Source: CAZSAT01 sp964604675 (lineage in GTDB: Bacteria > Myxococcota_A > UBA796 > CAJQPC01). Taken from it: a stretch of DNA of 33,992 bases. The stretch covers positions 1 to 33,992 of the forward strand of contig CAZSAT010000080.1 of the NCBI GenBank assembly GCA_964604675.1, read 5' to 3'. The notes under the pieces were generated by a model. The model was given only the letters and a program-made list of their open reading frames with translations. It did no database searches and had not been told where the DNA came from. The translations under genes were made by a program, and so were the position numbers. Positions 1 through 7,538 of the stretch are shown here, in pieces (the stretch's first letter is position 1; every line of letters begins with the position of its first letter).

Positions 1-608
1 CCAGCACTACGGCACACGGCAAAGAGGCTGCGGCGGCGGCTGTGGCGGAAGCCGACGACGATGCTCTGCCGCCTGGCAATGGCATTCCATCGGATGGCGG
101 CCATCATGACGGCGACGATGCGCGCCCGCAGCGTGGCCAGGCGTCCAGAGGCGCTCACCAGGAGCCCGGTGACGGAGGCCTCGTCCGCGATCCGCTCGGC
201 CAGGTCCTCGCAGCAGGTGTTCTCGTCGAGCAGGCGACCGACCCTCACCCCCTCCGGGCCCCGCCATGCAAGGCTCGCGTTCGCCAGTGAGTCGACGGTC
301 ACCACGTCGCGGTCGGTGGCGAGCACGTCGTGCAGTGCCGCCAGCGCTGCGAGACCGTTCCGCGCGAGCACGTCGCCGGAGACCACCACGACCACGTCGT
401 TGTCGTCGCGCCCCCACGCGGCGCGGGTGCGCTGGAGCACCTCCTCGTTCTCGGCGTCCCGTTCGAAGAGCGCTTGAGGTGTGAAGTCGACCGGCAGACC
501 CTCGCTCGCGCTCGACGCCAGCGCGCCCAGGGCCAGCACCGTCGCCACGACGATCCACACCGCCGCCAGGACGCGTCGACGGACGAGGATGCGGCCGAGG
601 TTCTGCAT
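1..608 (-). CDS. RND/MMPL-family exporter, N-terminal part (runs off the window)
   Basis: The gene starts at the ATG at 608 and reads out of the left edge, giving about 202 residues with no stop. Residues about 11-33 form one hydrophobic segment (VLAAVWIVVATVLALGALA), followed by VDFTPQALFERD, a DDNDVVVVVSGD stretch, VVTVDSLAN and LLVSASGRLATL. This order (single TM helix, then a periplasmic porter domain) is the usual start of COG1033/MMPL-type RND exporters, which pump lipids or hydrophobic compounds across the inner membrane; the substrate cannot be told. After about residue 165 the frame keeps high GC at codon position 3, but the protein becomes Arg-rich and no longer resembles the family, so a frameshift near position 100 is possible. 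A weak AAGG lies just before the ATG. The gene is divergent from the acyltransferase-like gene at 641. Confidence 0.65.
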   Translation of the reverse strand, partial: MQNLGRILVRRRVLAAVWIVVATVLALGALASSASEGLPVDFTPQALFERDAENEEVLQRTRAAWGRDDNDVVVVVSGDVLARNGLAALAALHDVLATDRDVVTVDSLANASLAWRGPEGVRVGRLLDENTCCEDLAERIADEASVTGLLVSASGRLATLRARIVAVMMAAIRWNAIARRQSIVVGFRHSRRRSLFAVCRSA

Positions 609-640
609 GACCTTCGTTATGGTGCCGGCCCGGAGGAATC
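609..640. promoter_or_regulatory. Short divergent promoter region
   Basis: Only 32 bases separate the two divergent starts. The string GTTATGGT (616-623) offers a -10-like TATGGT on the plus strand and CATAAC on the minus strand, so the two promoters would overlap. The plus-strand gene has a good ribosome binding site, GGAGG, ending four bases before its ATG. Assignment is by eye. Confidence 0.3.
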
Positions 641-1765
641 ATGTCGGCGATCGAAGTCATGCCGCTGACCTTGCCTCGTGACGCGCTCCGACTCGTCCGG
701 TTCTGCTGGACGGTGTACGGCGACGACCCACACTGGGTTCCGCCGCTCCTGTTCGAGCGCAAGACCTTCCTCGACCCTGCACGGAACCCCTTCTTCCAGC
801 ACGCGGAGGTGCAGTGTTTCGTGGCCACGCGGGGCGGGCGCGACGTGGGCACCATCTCCGCGCAGATCGACCGCTACTACGACGAGGTCGAGCCGAACGT
901 GGGCTTCTTCGGCTTCTTCGAGTTCATCGACGACGAGCGTGTAGCGGGCGCCCTGCTGGAGGCGGCATGCGCCTGGCTCGCCGAGCGCGGGCGCACCACG
1001 GCGCGGGGTCCCTGCAACTTCACGACCAACCACGAGAGCGGGCTGCTCGTCGACGGCTTCGACAGCGACCCCCTCGTGCTGATGACCTTCAACCGTCCCT
1101 ACTACCCGAGGATCTACGACGCCCTGGGGCTGCGCAAGGCGCAGGACCTCTACGCCTACTGGCTCGACCAAGGGCCGGTCCCTGAGCGGATCGCCCGCAT
1201 CGCGACGCGCTGCGAAGAACGGACCCGCGGGCTGACGATCCGTCCGATCGACAAGGGTCGCTGGCGCCAGGAGCTCGCGCTGGCCAAGGAGATCTACAAC
1301 GACGCCTGGGAGGACAACTGGGGCTTCGTGAAGCTCGACGATGCGGAGTTCGAGGCGGTCGCGGAAGGCCTGAAGCCCATGCTCGACCCACGCCTGAGCT
1401 GGCTCGCGGAGATCGATGGGGAGCCGGCTGCGTTCGCCGTGTGCCTGCCCGACTACAACCGGGTGGTGAAGCCCATGAACGGGCGAGTCTTCCCGATCGG
1501 CTGGTACCACTGGCTCACCAAGCCCTCCCAGATCGACCAGCTCCGGGTCTTCCTGCTCGGCGTGAAGCGCAAGTTCCAGAAGGTGCCGCTCGGCGCGCCG
1601 CTGTACGTGCGCATCTGGGAGAGCGGCCAACAAATGGGCGTTCGGGGCGCGGAGGCGAGCTGGATCCTGGAGGACAACACCCGCATGCGGGGCGCCCTCG
1701 AGAAGCTCGGGGCGAAGATCTACAAGACCTACCGGATCTACGAGTTCCCGCTCACGCCACGGTGA
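641..1765 (+). CDS. YghO-like GNAT-superfamily protein
   Basis: This is a 374-residue cytosolic protein resembling the YghO/COG3176-like group of the GNAT acyltransferase superfamily. Early residues include the family hallmark NPFFQHAEVQCFVA followed by a strand-loop RDVGTISAQID, where the GNAT fold begins. The middle contains GPCNFTTNHESGLLVDGF, and a second GNAT-like half runs from about residue 190 (KEIYNDAWEDNWGF) to the end, with AAFAVCLPDYN and WILEDNTRMRGALEKLGAKIYKTYRIYE, the last typical of the acceptor/CoA-binding end. GGAGG four bases before the ATG supports the start. The acyl donor and acceptor are unknown for the family, so only the fold is claimed. The 3' end overlaps the convergent glmS by 14 bases. 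Confidence 0.75.
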   Translation: MSAIEVMPLTLPRDALRLVRFCWTVYGDDPHWVPPLLFERKTFLDPARNPFFQHAEVQCFVATRGGRDVGTISAQIDRYYDEVEPNVGFFGFFEFIDDERVAGALLEAACAWLAERGRTTARGPCNFTTNHESGLLVDGFDSDPLVLMTFNRPYYPRIYDALGLRKAQDLYAYWLDQGPVPERIARIATRCEERTRGLTIRPIDKGRWRQELALAKEIYNDAWEDNWGFVKLDDAEFEAVAEGLKPMLDPRLSWLAEIDGEPAAFAVCLPDYNRVVKPMNGRVFPIGWYHWLTKPSQIDQLRVFLLGVKRKFQKVPLGAPLYVRIWESGQQMGVRGAEASWILEDNTRMRGALEKLGAKIYKTYRIYEFPLTPR

Positions 1766-3590
1766 CCGACTTGGCGAGGTTGCGGGGCCGGTCGATGTCG
1801 CGGCCGAGCGCGAGGGCCGCCTGGTAGGCGAGCAGCTGCAGCGGCACCACCGTGACCAGGGGCGAGATCACGGGGTGCACCGGCGGTACGGGCAGCGAGA
1901 CGTCGGCCAGCGCCTCGACCTCGAGGTCCCCTTCGGTGTGCACCGCGATGATGCGCGCGCCCCGGGCGGCGACCTCCTGGAGGTTCGAGAGGGTGCGTGA
2001 GCGGTGCCCGTCGTTGGGCACGACCACCACGACCGGGGTGTCCTGCTCCATCATGGCGATGGGGCCGTGCTTCATCTCCCCCGCCGCGTACGCCTCGCAG
2101 GGCACGTAGGCGATCTCCTTGAGCTTCAGGGCGCCCTCGAGCGCGACCGGCCAGCTCGGGCCGCGGCCCATGAACAGGGCGTAGCGGGCCTTGGTCAACA
2201 AGGCGGCGGCCCGCCCGATCGCGCCCGCACCGAGGTCCTCGGCGAGCATCGAGATCGCTGTGTCCACCTTCTCGGAGACGCCGATCAGCGCGCCGGCGAG
2301 CTCCTGCGCCTGCTCCGCGGTGAGGTTCCGCGTGCGCGCCAACATGAGCGTGAAGACGTAGAGCGCCGCCACCTGCGACGTGAAGGCCTTCGTCGAGGCG
2401 ACCGCAATCTCCGGCCCGGAGTGCAGGTAGACGCCGGCGCCGCAGGTCCTGGCGATGGTGGACCCGACGACGTTGACCACACCCATCACCTGGCCGCCCT
2501 TGACCTGCACCTCGCGGACCGCGGCGAGGGTGTCGAAGGTCTCCCCCGACTGGCTCACCGCCAGGTACAGGCCGTCGGGATCGATCAGCGGGTTGCGGTG
2601 GTGGTATTCGCTCGCGACCTCCGCTGAGGCCGGGATGCGAGCCAGGCTCTCGACCGCCATGGCGCCCACGCGCGCAGCATGCAGGCTGGTGCCGCACCCC
2701 AGGATGGTGACCCGAGAGATCCGGGTGAGGTCCCGAGGCGTCAGCTCGAACCCACCGAGCCGCGCGGTGCCCGTGTCCTGGACTCGACCGGAGAGGCACC
2801 GGGCGATGGACTCCGGCTGCTCGAAGATCTCCTTGAGCATGTAGTGGGGAAAGCCGCCCTTCCCCTCGTCGCCGTAGAGCCCCTCGAGCTGCTGTTCCTC
2901 GTGGGCGGTGAGCTCACCGTCGAGCCGAATGGTCTCGACGCCATGTGGCGTGATGACCGCCAGCTCGCGGTCCTCGAGGTAGATGACGCGCTGCGTGTAC
3001 TTCACGACCGCGTGGGGATCCGACGCCAGGAAGTTCTCGCCCTCGCCGAGCCCCACCACCAGCGGCGACCCGTTCCGAGCGGCCACGATGGTGTCTGGGT
3101 GGTCGGCGAAGCTCACGGCGATGCCGTAGGTGCCGTGGACCTGGCTCAGGGCCTGGCGCACGGCGTCGACCGGGTCGCCCTCGTAGTACTTGCGGATCAG
3201 GTGAGGCAGCACCTCGGTGTCGGTCTCGCTGGCGAAGGCCACGCCCTCGCTCTCGAGGCGGGACTTCAGCACGCCCGCGTTGTCGACGATCCCGTTGTGG
3301 ACCACAGCGATGCGACCCTTGCCGTCGAGGTGAGGGTGGGCGTTCGGCCGCGTCACGCCGCCGTGGGTGGCCCAACGCGTGTGGGCCACGCCCGCGGTGC
3401 CAGCCCTGGTCTCGAGATCGTGCCGGACGAGCTCGGCGACCCGGCCGACCTCTTTGTAGACGCGCATCTGGGATTCGTGGACCAGGGCCACGCCCGCGGA
3501 GTCGTAGCCGCGGTACTCCAGCCGGCGAAGCCCCTCGAGCAGCACGCCCCCCGCCTCCCGTGACCCGGTGTACGCGACGATTCCACACAT
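1752..3590 (-). CDS. glmS: Glutamine--fructose-6-phosphate aminotransferase (isomerizing)
   Basis: The enzyme converts fructose-6-phosphate and glutamine into glucosamine-6-phosphate, the entry step to UDP-GlcNAc for peptidoglycan and LPS. The 612 residues match the family (E. coli 609). I chose the ATG at 3590 because it gives MCGIVAYTG, placing the catalytic Cys at residue 2, exposed after Met removal; GGAGG lies just upstream. The class II glutaminase domain shows LEYRGYDSAG, HTRWATHG and NAHPHLD. Two SIS isomerase domains follow, with SQSGETFDT, STKAFTSQ, EGALKLKEIAY and GEMKHGPIA. The C-terminus NLAKSVTVA is the usual end. It is the last gene of a minus-strand run, 57 bases after the kinase-like gene. 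The short leader cannot hold a glmS ribozyme. Confidence 0.97.
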   Translation of the reverse strand: MCGIVAYTGSREAGGVLLEGLRRLEYRGYDSAGVALVHESQMRVYKEVGRVAELVRHDLETRAGTAGVAHTRWATHGGVTRPNAHPHLDGKGRIAVVHNGIVDNAGVLKSRLESEGVAFASETDTEVLPHLIRKYYEGDPVDAVRQALSQVHGTYGIAVSFADHPDTIVAARNGSPLVVGLGEGENFLASDPHAVVKYTQRVIYLEDRELAVITPHGVETIRLDGELTAHEEQQLEGLYGDEGKGGFPHYMLKEIFEQPESIARCLSGRVQDTGTARLGGFELTPRDLTRISRVTILGCGTSLHAARVGAMAVESLARIPASAEVASEYHHRNPLIDPDGLYLAVSQSGETFDTLAAVREVQVKGGQVMGVVNVVGSTIARTCGAGVYLHSGPEIAVASTKAFTSQVAALYVFTLMLARTRNLTAEQAQELAGALIGVSEKVDTAISMLAEDLGAGAIGRAAALLTKARYALFMGRGPSWPVALEGALKLKEIAYVPCEAYAAGEMKHGPIAMMEQDTPVVVVVPNDGHRSRTLSNLQEVAARGARIIAVHTEGDLEVEALADVSLPVPPVHPVISPLVTVVPLQLLAYQAALALGRDIDRPRNLAKSVTVA

Positions 3591-3647
3591 GAACACCTCC
3601 ACCGAGCCCTGGTGCAACGGTCGTGCCAGACCGCCGGCGGGCGCGGC

Positions 3648-4238
3648 CTATGACGGCAGCAGCAGGTCCAGGGAGCCCGGTTCGCGTCGCCGCAGCTCCC
3701 CGCCGTGGTTGCGGCCGACCTCTCGGAGCAGGCAGCACCCGAGCGCCTGATCCTGCACGTGCAGCCGCGGGAACAGATCGTCGGGATGGGGCGACAGCGC
3801 CAGGGACGCCGAGGCCTCCTCCACGCCGTGCAGTCGGGCCACCAGGACCCGCGGTGCGTCGGGATCCACGAAGAGCTCGATGCGCGTGGGCCGTACGAGC
3901 TCGAGCGCCGACGCGAGTCGCAGCGCGTCCACGACCGGCCGGGGTCGGCCAACGAGCTCGATGCCGAGCGCGCTCGCCGCCCTCTCGAAGCTGTCGGCGC
4001 GCGCCTCCTCGGGCCAGCCGAGGGACTCGTAGCGGGCCGCCGCAGCGCGGATGCCCTCCAGGCTGCGCTCCAGGCCCTTCGGGGGCGCGGAGCCGTCGAT
4101 GCCCATGAGCTCGACCCAGCCCAGCGCGGCGGTCAGCGCGCCCCGCACGTCGTGCAGCAGGGTTCGGAGGATGAGCTCCCGTGCGAGCTGGCCGCGGGTG
4201 GCGCGGCGCATCTCGGGATCGTGGAGGGGGTCGCTCAC
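3648..4238 (-). CDS. Small degenerate histidine-kinase-like (phosphotransfer-type) protein
   Basis: This 196-residue protein starts at the GTG at 4238, which shares GTGA with the coaD stop, so it is probably translationally coupled to coaD. Residues about 22-45 (LILRTLLHDVRGALTAALGW) look like a HisKA H-box, with His29 as the candidate phospho-acceptor. The C-terminal end (LLREVGRNHGG, then GSLDLLLP) resembles the last helix and strand of an HATPase_c domain, but I find no N-box Asn and no DxGxG motif, so ATP binding looks lost. A dimerisation/phosphotransfer domain joined to a dead ATPase domain recalls the ChpT-type phosphotransferases; that comparison is inference. No sensor or TM segment is present. 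It sits between coaD and glmS. Confidence 0.5.
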   Translation of the reverse strand: MSDPLHDPEMRRATRGQLARELILRTLLHDVRGALTAALGWVELMGIDGSAPPKGLERSLEGIRAAAARYESLGWPEEARADSFERAASALGIELVGRPRPVVDALRLASALELVRPTRIELFVDPDAPRVLVARLHGVEEASASLALSPHPDDLFPRLHVQDQALGCCLLREVGRNHGGELRRREPGSLDLLLPS

Positions 4239-4723
4239 GGCGTCACCGTAGCGTATGCGGCCTCCATGGCGCGGAGCGCGGGTTGGGGCACGTAGCGGCG
4301 CACGTCCCCGCCGTTCTGGTGGATCTCCTTGACGAGCGAGCTCGACACGAAGACGTGCTTCGGTGCAGCGAGCAGGAACACCGTCTCGATTCCCGGGGCC
4401 ATGTCGCGGTTCGCGAGCCCGATCTGGAACTCGAACTCGAAGTCGGTCACGGCACGCAGACCCCGGAGGATGACCGTGGCCCCCACGCTCTGGCAGTAGT
4501 CGACCAGCAGTCCCTCGAAGCTGTCGACCCGCACACGCTCCAAGCCGCTGGTGGCCTCCGCGAGCACGTCGAGCCGCTTGTCGAGGCTCAGCAGGTAGCG
4601 CTTGTTCGGGTTGTTCCCGCAGGCGAGCACGACCTCGTCGAAGAGCTCGCAGCCGCGCTCCAGGACGTCGAGGTGACCCAGCGTGATGGGGTCGAAGCTC
4701 CCGGCCAGGACCGCTCGTCGCAT
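4235..4723 (-). CDS. coaD: Phosphopantetheine adenylyltransferase
   Basis: CoaD catalyses the penultimate step of coenzyme A synthesis, 4'-phosphopantetheine plus ATP to dephospho-CoA and pyrophosphate, in the cytosol. The 162 residues match the family's usual length of about 160. The N-terminus AVLAGSFDPITLGHLDVLER contains the nucleotidyltransferase (H/T)xGH motif as TLGH. VSSSLVKEIHQNGGDV near the C-terminus corresponds to the conserved ISSSxVKE ATP-binding motif, and ILRGLRAVTDFEFEFQ is the family's mid-protein block. GGAGGAG just before the ATG is a strong ribosome binding site but is part of a predicted hairpin (see 4724-4751). The gene lies 27 bases after the TPR gene and overlaps the kinase-like gene by four bases. 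Confidence 0.96.
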   Translation of the reverse strand: MRRAVLAGSFDPITLGHLDVLERGCELFDEVVLACGNNPNKRYLLSLDKRLDVLAEATSGLERVRVDSFEGLLVDYCQSVGATVILRGLRAVTDFEFEFQIGLANRDMAPGIETVFLLAAPKHVFVSSSLVKEIHQNGGDVRRYVPQPALRAMEAAYATVTP

Positions 4724-4751
4724 GGCTCTCCTCCACGGCTAGGAGAGAGCC
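4724..4751 (-). promoter_or_regulatory. Hairpin covering the coaD ribosome binding site
   Basis: In the minus-strand mRNA, GGCUCUC directly after the upstream TPR stop codon pairs with GAGAGCC directly before the coaD AUG (7 bp). UCC:GGA can add three more pairs after a one-base bulge, leaving a loop of about 7 bases. The right arm contains the GGAGGAG ribosome binding site, so the fold would hide it unless a ribosome finishing the upstream gene opens it. The same interval carries a possible -10 (TAGGCT) overlapping the TPR stop. The pairing is read directly; the role is inferred. Confidence 0.45.
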
Positions 4752-5953
4752 TATCTCCGCTCGCCGTGTCGGGCCTGCTGGGCGAGCGGGCGTGGCGCAC
4801 GCGCGCCAAGCTGTCGGTTGAGCATCGCCATCAACCGGGGGTCCGCCCGCAACCCGGAGAGTGCCGGGTCCAGCGCGATGTCGCGGCGAAGCTCGATGCG
4901 GAGGTCGTCGGACAAGGCCTCCCTCCGCTCCATCGCGAGCTCGAGGTGGCCCAGCGCGTCGTCGTCGGCCCCTTCGAGCGCGGCCTGCAGCGCCATGTAC
5001 ACGTGGCCGTACGGGTGCTCGGGCGCGACCTCCTGGAGGCGGTCGAGGGCGCTGCGTGACTGATCCCAGCGGTCGAGGCGCGCGAAGGCGACCGCGCGGT
5101 TCCCGAGCGCGAGCACATGCCGTGGCTCGAGCTCCAGCACGCGCTCCCAGTGCTCGAGCTCGGAGGTGTGACGACCCAGTCGCTTTTGGGCGAGGGCGAG
5201 CCCGGTGTGCCACTCCACGCCGTCGGGATGACGCTCTGCGAGCCAGGCGTAGTGCCACGCGGCCTCTTCGAAGTCGTCGGACGCGTACGCCGCGTGCGCC
5301 AGCTGGGAACGAAGCTCCACGTTGTCCGGCTCGGCCTGGAGGCGCACCCGAGCCATCACCTGGTCGGAGCTCAAGCGCACGCTGTCGGCATGCCACTCGT
5401 AGAAGGCCCAGCCGGTCTTCACATCGTCGGCGACCGCGGCCGGTCCGTCCACAGCTCGTTGGTCGGCGGGCGGAAGCAGGTCCAAGGCGGGGTTGGGTGT
5501 CACCAACGAGGTGCGCTCCGCTCGGCGGTCGGTCGACCGGAGCAAGCTCAGCTCGTGCCCCACCGACCGGAGCTGCTGTGCGACCACACCCTCCTGGGTT
5601 CGCGCCACGTCGTCGAGGGTCTCGAGCCACATGCCCGCCGTCGTCACGGCCAACGCGACCAGCAGGAAGCGGCTGTCGAAGCTCGGACGGGCCCAGCGCT
5701 CGACCCGCAGGGGTTCGATGTGCTCCAGCTGCACGTGCACCGGCCCCAGGGAGAAGCCGGTCCGCTGCCCTTCCGCGAGGCGCCGCCCGCGCAGCTCCAG
5801 GTCCCGGCCCACGCGCACGACGTCGACGCGCGCGCCGGGGAAGCTGACCTTCGCACCCGGACTGTCGCCGATGGCCACCGCCCCCCGCACGGGCACGACG
5901 CGGTCGTCGACCACGCTGCCGTGGTAGCGCACGGTGACGTTCAGATCACCCAT
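4751..5953 (-). CDS. Membrane-anchored TPR protein (paralogue B)
   Basis: This 400-residue protein starts at the ATG at 5953 and overlaps the stop of the upstream paralogue by 8 bases. Residues 1-90 are a beta-rich cytosolic-looking domain (LNVTVRYHGSVVDDRVV, then AVAIGDSPGAKVSFPG), which could be a divergent FHA-like fold; that is weak. A TM segment (FLLVALAVTTAGMWLETL) follows near residue 105. After a linker, roughly residues 190-350 hold TPR-type helical repeats (LRSQLAHAAYASDDFEEAAWHY, GLALAQKRLGRHTSELEHW, ALGNRAVAFARLDRWDQS). The tail RRDIALDPALSGLRADPRL matches the tail of the preceding gene. TPRs mediate protein-protein contacts; the partner is unknown. It precedes coaD by 27 bases. 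Confidence 0.7.
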   Translation of the reverse strand: MGDLNVTVRYHGSVVDDRVVPVRGAVAIGDSPGAKVSFPGARVDVVRVGRDLELRGRRLAEGQRTGFSLGPVHVQLEHIEPLRVERWARPSFDSRFLLVALAVTTAGMWLETLDDVARTQEGVVAQQLRSVGHELSLLRSTDRRAERTSLVTPNPALDLLPPADQRAVDGPAAVADDVKTGWAFYEWHADSVRLSSDQVMARVRLQAEPDNVELRSQLAHAAYASDDFEEAAWHYAWLAERHPDGVEWHTGLALAQKRLGRHTSELEHWERVLELEPRHVLALGNRAVAFARLDRWDQSRSALDRLQEVAPEHPYGHVYMALQAALEGADDDALGHLELAMERREALSDDLRIELRRDIALDPALSGLRADPRLMAMLNRQLGARAPRPLAQQARHGERR

Positions 5954-7379
5954 GGGCACCCACCAGGGGGGCTGCGTCCTTGCCGTAGTAGCGCACCAAC
6001 AGCTTCTCGAAGCGCCGCTCGTTCCGGAGGGTCCTGAAGGCCGGGTCGATGCGAATGTCCTGCCGGAACTCGATGTGATGGAGCGTGTCGAGGTTCTCCA
6101 TGCCCTCGAGCGCTTCCTCCAGGTAGTCGTAGGCGCTCTCGTCCTCGCCGCGCGCAGCATGGATCTTCGCACGATGGAGGTCGGCGTAGGGGTCGTCGGG
6201 GATAAGGGTCTCGAGCTTCTCCATGATCGCCAGGGCCTCGTCGTAGCGCTCCTGGTGGGCCAGGTTCACTGCGAGGTTGTTGAGGGCATGATCGTCGTTC
6301 GGGTCGAGCGCTAGCGCCAGCCGATAGTAGCCTTCCTCCCTAGGGTACTCGCCAGTTCGCTTGTACACAAGCGCCAGGTTGTTGTAGCCGGCGGGATCCG
6401 AAGGGAAGAGATCGACGAAGTGCTGGTAGGTGTCGGCGCAGCCGTCGTAGTCCTCCGCCAGGTACTGGTAGTAGCCCAGGTGCTGGAGCGCCCACGGGTC
6501 GTCCGGCTCGATGCGGAGGCGCTGCCTGGCCTGGCGGATCTGCTCGGCGATGTCCCGCTCGTCCGAGCGTGCGTCCTCGGCGTCGTACCAGTCGGTGAAG
6601 CCCCAGCCTCGCTCCTCCTCGGCCGGCGTCTCCGCGGCCTCCTGCTCGTCGAGCTGGTCCCCGTCGTCGCCGTCGAGGTTCAGCGGGTCGGCCACCTCCG
6701 GAAGGTCGGGCCCAGGTTCGTCCGCCGCCTCGTCGCGCTCGTGGGTGGGCAGCGGCTGGTACCGGCTCTGTTGCTGTTCGGCGACCTCCGGCAGGCGTCG
6801 GGTCTCCGGTGCGGTCTGCTCCGCGCCGCCGAGTGCATCGAGGGGGCCCACGCGACCGGCGGGAAGGAAGACCTGCTCGTGCGCCTTCTCGGCTTGCGGG
6901 CGCTCGCGCCGCTCAGCGAGGTAGCCGCGGTCCGCGCCCTCGAGGTCGTCGTCGAGCAGCCGCGCGATGAGCTCCGGGCTCACCTCGGCGCGCGGTTGGC
7001 TGGCCTCCCCGGCAAGCTGCTCCAGCACGGCCGCCGCCCACATGCCCGACACCATCATCACCAGCAAGGCGGCGATCATCATGAGGTCGCCGTCGCCCCA
7101 GAAGTCGTTGGGGTGCCGGAACTGCCGGACGAGGCTGACGTCCAGGGTGACGGGTCCCGACTGCACGCGGGCCTTGCGCGTGGGATCGATGACCGCCTCA
7201 TGCCCGGCGTGATCCCGCACGACCAGCACCTCGGGACCGTCCCATCGGAGCTGGGCCATGCTCTCGCCCTCGTGGGGCGGTGGCAGCGCCAGGGCGCCCT
7301 GCCCTCCGAGCTGGATCGGCTTGTCGCTCCGGGCGAAGCAGGCCTCGTCCACCGGTTGCCCGTGGAACGCCACGGCCAC
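5946..7379 (-). CDS. Membrane-anchored TPR protein (paralogue A)
   Basis: This protein of about 477 residues has the same architecture as the next gene. An N-terminal beta-rich domain (VAVAFHGQPVDEACF) is followed by a TM helix (MMIAALLVMMVSGMWAAAVLEQL, sharing the GMW motif with the paralogue), a long acidic Pro/Glu/Asp-rich linker, and TPR repeats near the C-terminus (ALQHLGYYQYLAEDYDGCADTY, AGYNNLALVYKRTGEYPREEG, HALNNLAVNLAHQERYDEAL). The tail RQDIRIDPAFRTLRNERRFEKLL parallels the paralogue. The start is uncertain: GTG at 7379 fits the homology with the next gene, but TTG at 7418 is also in frame, and neither has a clear ribosome binding site. It is the first gene of the minus-strand run ending in glmS. 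Confidence 0.65.
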   Translation of the reverse strand: MAVAFHGQPVDEACFARSDKPIQLGGQGALALPPPHEGESMAQLRWDGPEVLVVRDHAGHEAVIDPTRKARVQSGPVTLDVSLVRQFRHPNDFWGDGDLMMIAALLVMMVSGMWAAAVLEQLAGEASQPRAEVSPELIARLLDDDLEGADRGYLAERRERPQAEKAHEQVFLPAGRVGPLDALGGAEQTAPETRRLPEVAEQQQSRYQPLPTHERDEAADEPGPDLPEVADPLNLDGDDGDQLDEQEAAETPAEEERGWGFTDWYDAEDARSDERDIAEQIRQARQRLRIEPDDPWALQHLGYYQYLAEDYDGCADTYQHFVDLFPSDPAGYNNLALVYKRTGEYPREEGYYRLALALDPNDDHALNNLAVNLAHQERYDEALAIMEKLETLIPDDPYADLHRAKIHAARGEDESAYDYLEEALEGMENLDTLHHIEFRQDIRIDPAFRTLRNERRFEKLLVRYYGKDAAPLVGAHG

Positions 7380-7422
7380 GCGTGCCGCGTAACGACGCTT
7401 TCTCGTGAAAGGGAACAAGGAT

Positions 7423-7442
7423 GCAGGCCTGCGCACAGTGTA
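7423..7442 (-). promoter_or_regulatory. Candidate promoter of the TPR-coaD-glmS operon with a palindrome at the start point
   Basis: On the minus strand TACACT (7442-7437) is a -10-like hexamer, with TTCTCC (7465-7460) as a poor -35 at 17-base spacing. The predicted start point falls inside the perfect 10-base palindrome GCAGGCCTGC (7423-7432). Promoter assignment is by eye. Confidence 0.35.
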
Positions 7443-7480
7443 CCCGCGTCCAGCGGGGTGGAGAAGCCCCGGACGCGGGT
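7442..7480. repeat. Long inverted repeat in a divergent intergenic region
   Basis: ACCCGCGTCC (7442-7451) and GGACGCGGGT (7471-7480) are perfect 10-base inverted arms. An inner GGGG/CCCC pair (7455-7458 and 7467-7470) extends the stem around an 8-base loop. There is no T-run and the flanking genes diverge, so a terminator is not expected. The left arm touches the candidate -10 of the minus-strand operon, which suits an operator or an RNA structure. The region 7380-7535 is the longest gene-free stretch in the window. Confidence 0.6.
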
Positions 7481-7523
7481 TCCCACGACACCCCGAGGGC
7501 GCGCTTTCGTCCGCCGGATCGGC

Positions 7524-7538
7524 TAGGTTGACCCCATG
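7524..7538 (+). promoter_or_regulatory. Candidate leaderless -10 element before the CinA-like gene
   Basis: TAGGTT at 7524-7529 is followed by GACCCC and then the ATG at 7536, with no purine-rich ribosome binding site between. The 6-base gap would put the transcription start at the A of the ATG. The same TGACCCCATG context precedes the FHA gene at 32710. Confidence 0.35.

Noticed and set aside
3591..3647. Possible glmS ribozyme or riboswitch before glmS
   Set aside because: Only 57 bases are available and no ribozyme core is visible; that ribozyme is known mainly from Gram-positive bacteria.
4239..5630. Upstream extension of the kinase-like gene through coaD and the TPR gene
   Set aside because: It reads coaD and the TPR gene out of frame; the GTG at 4238 sharing GTGA with the coaD stop is a better start.
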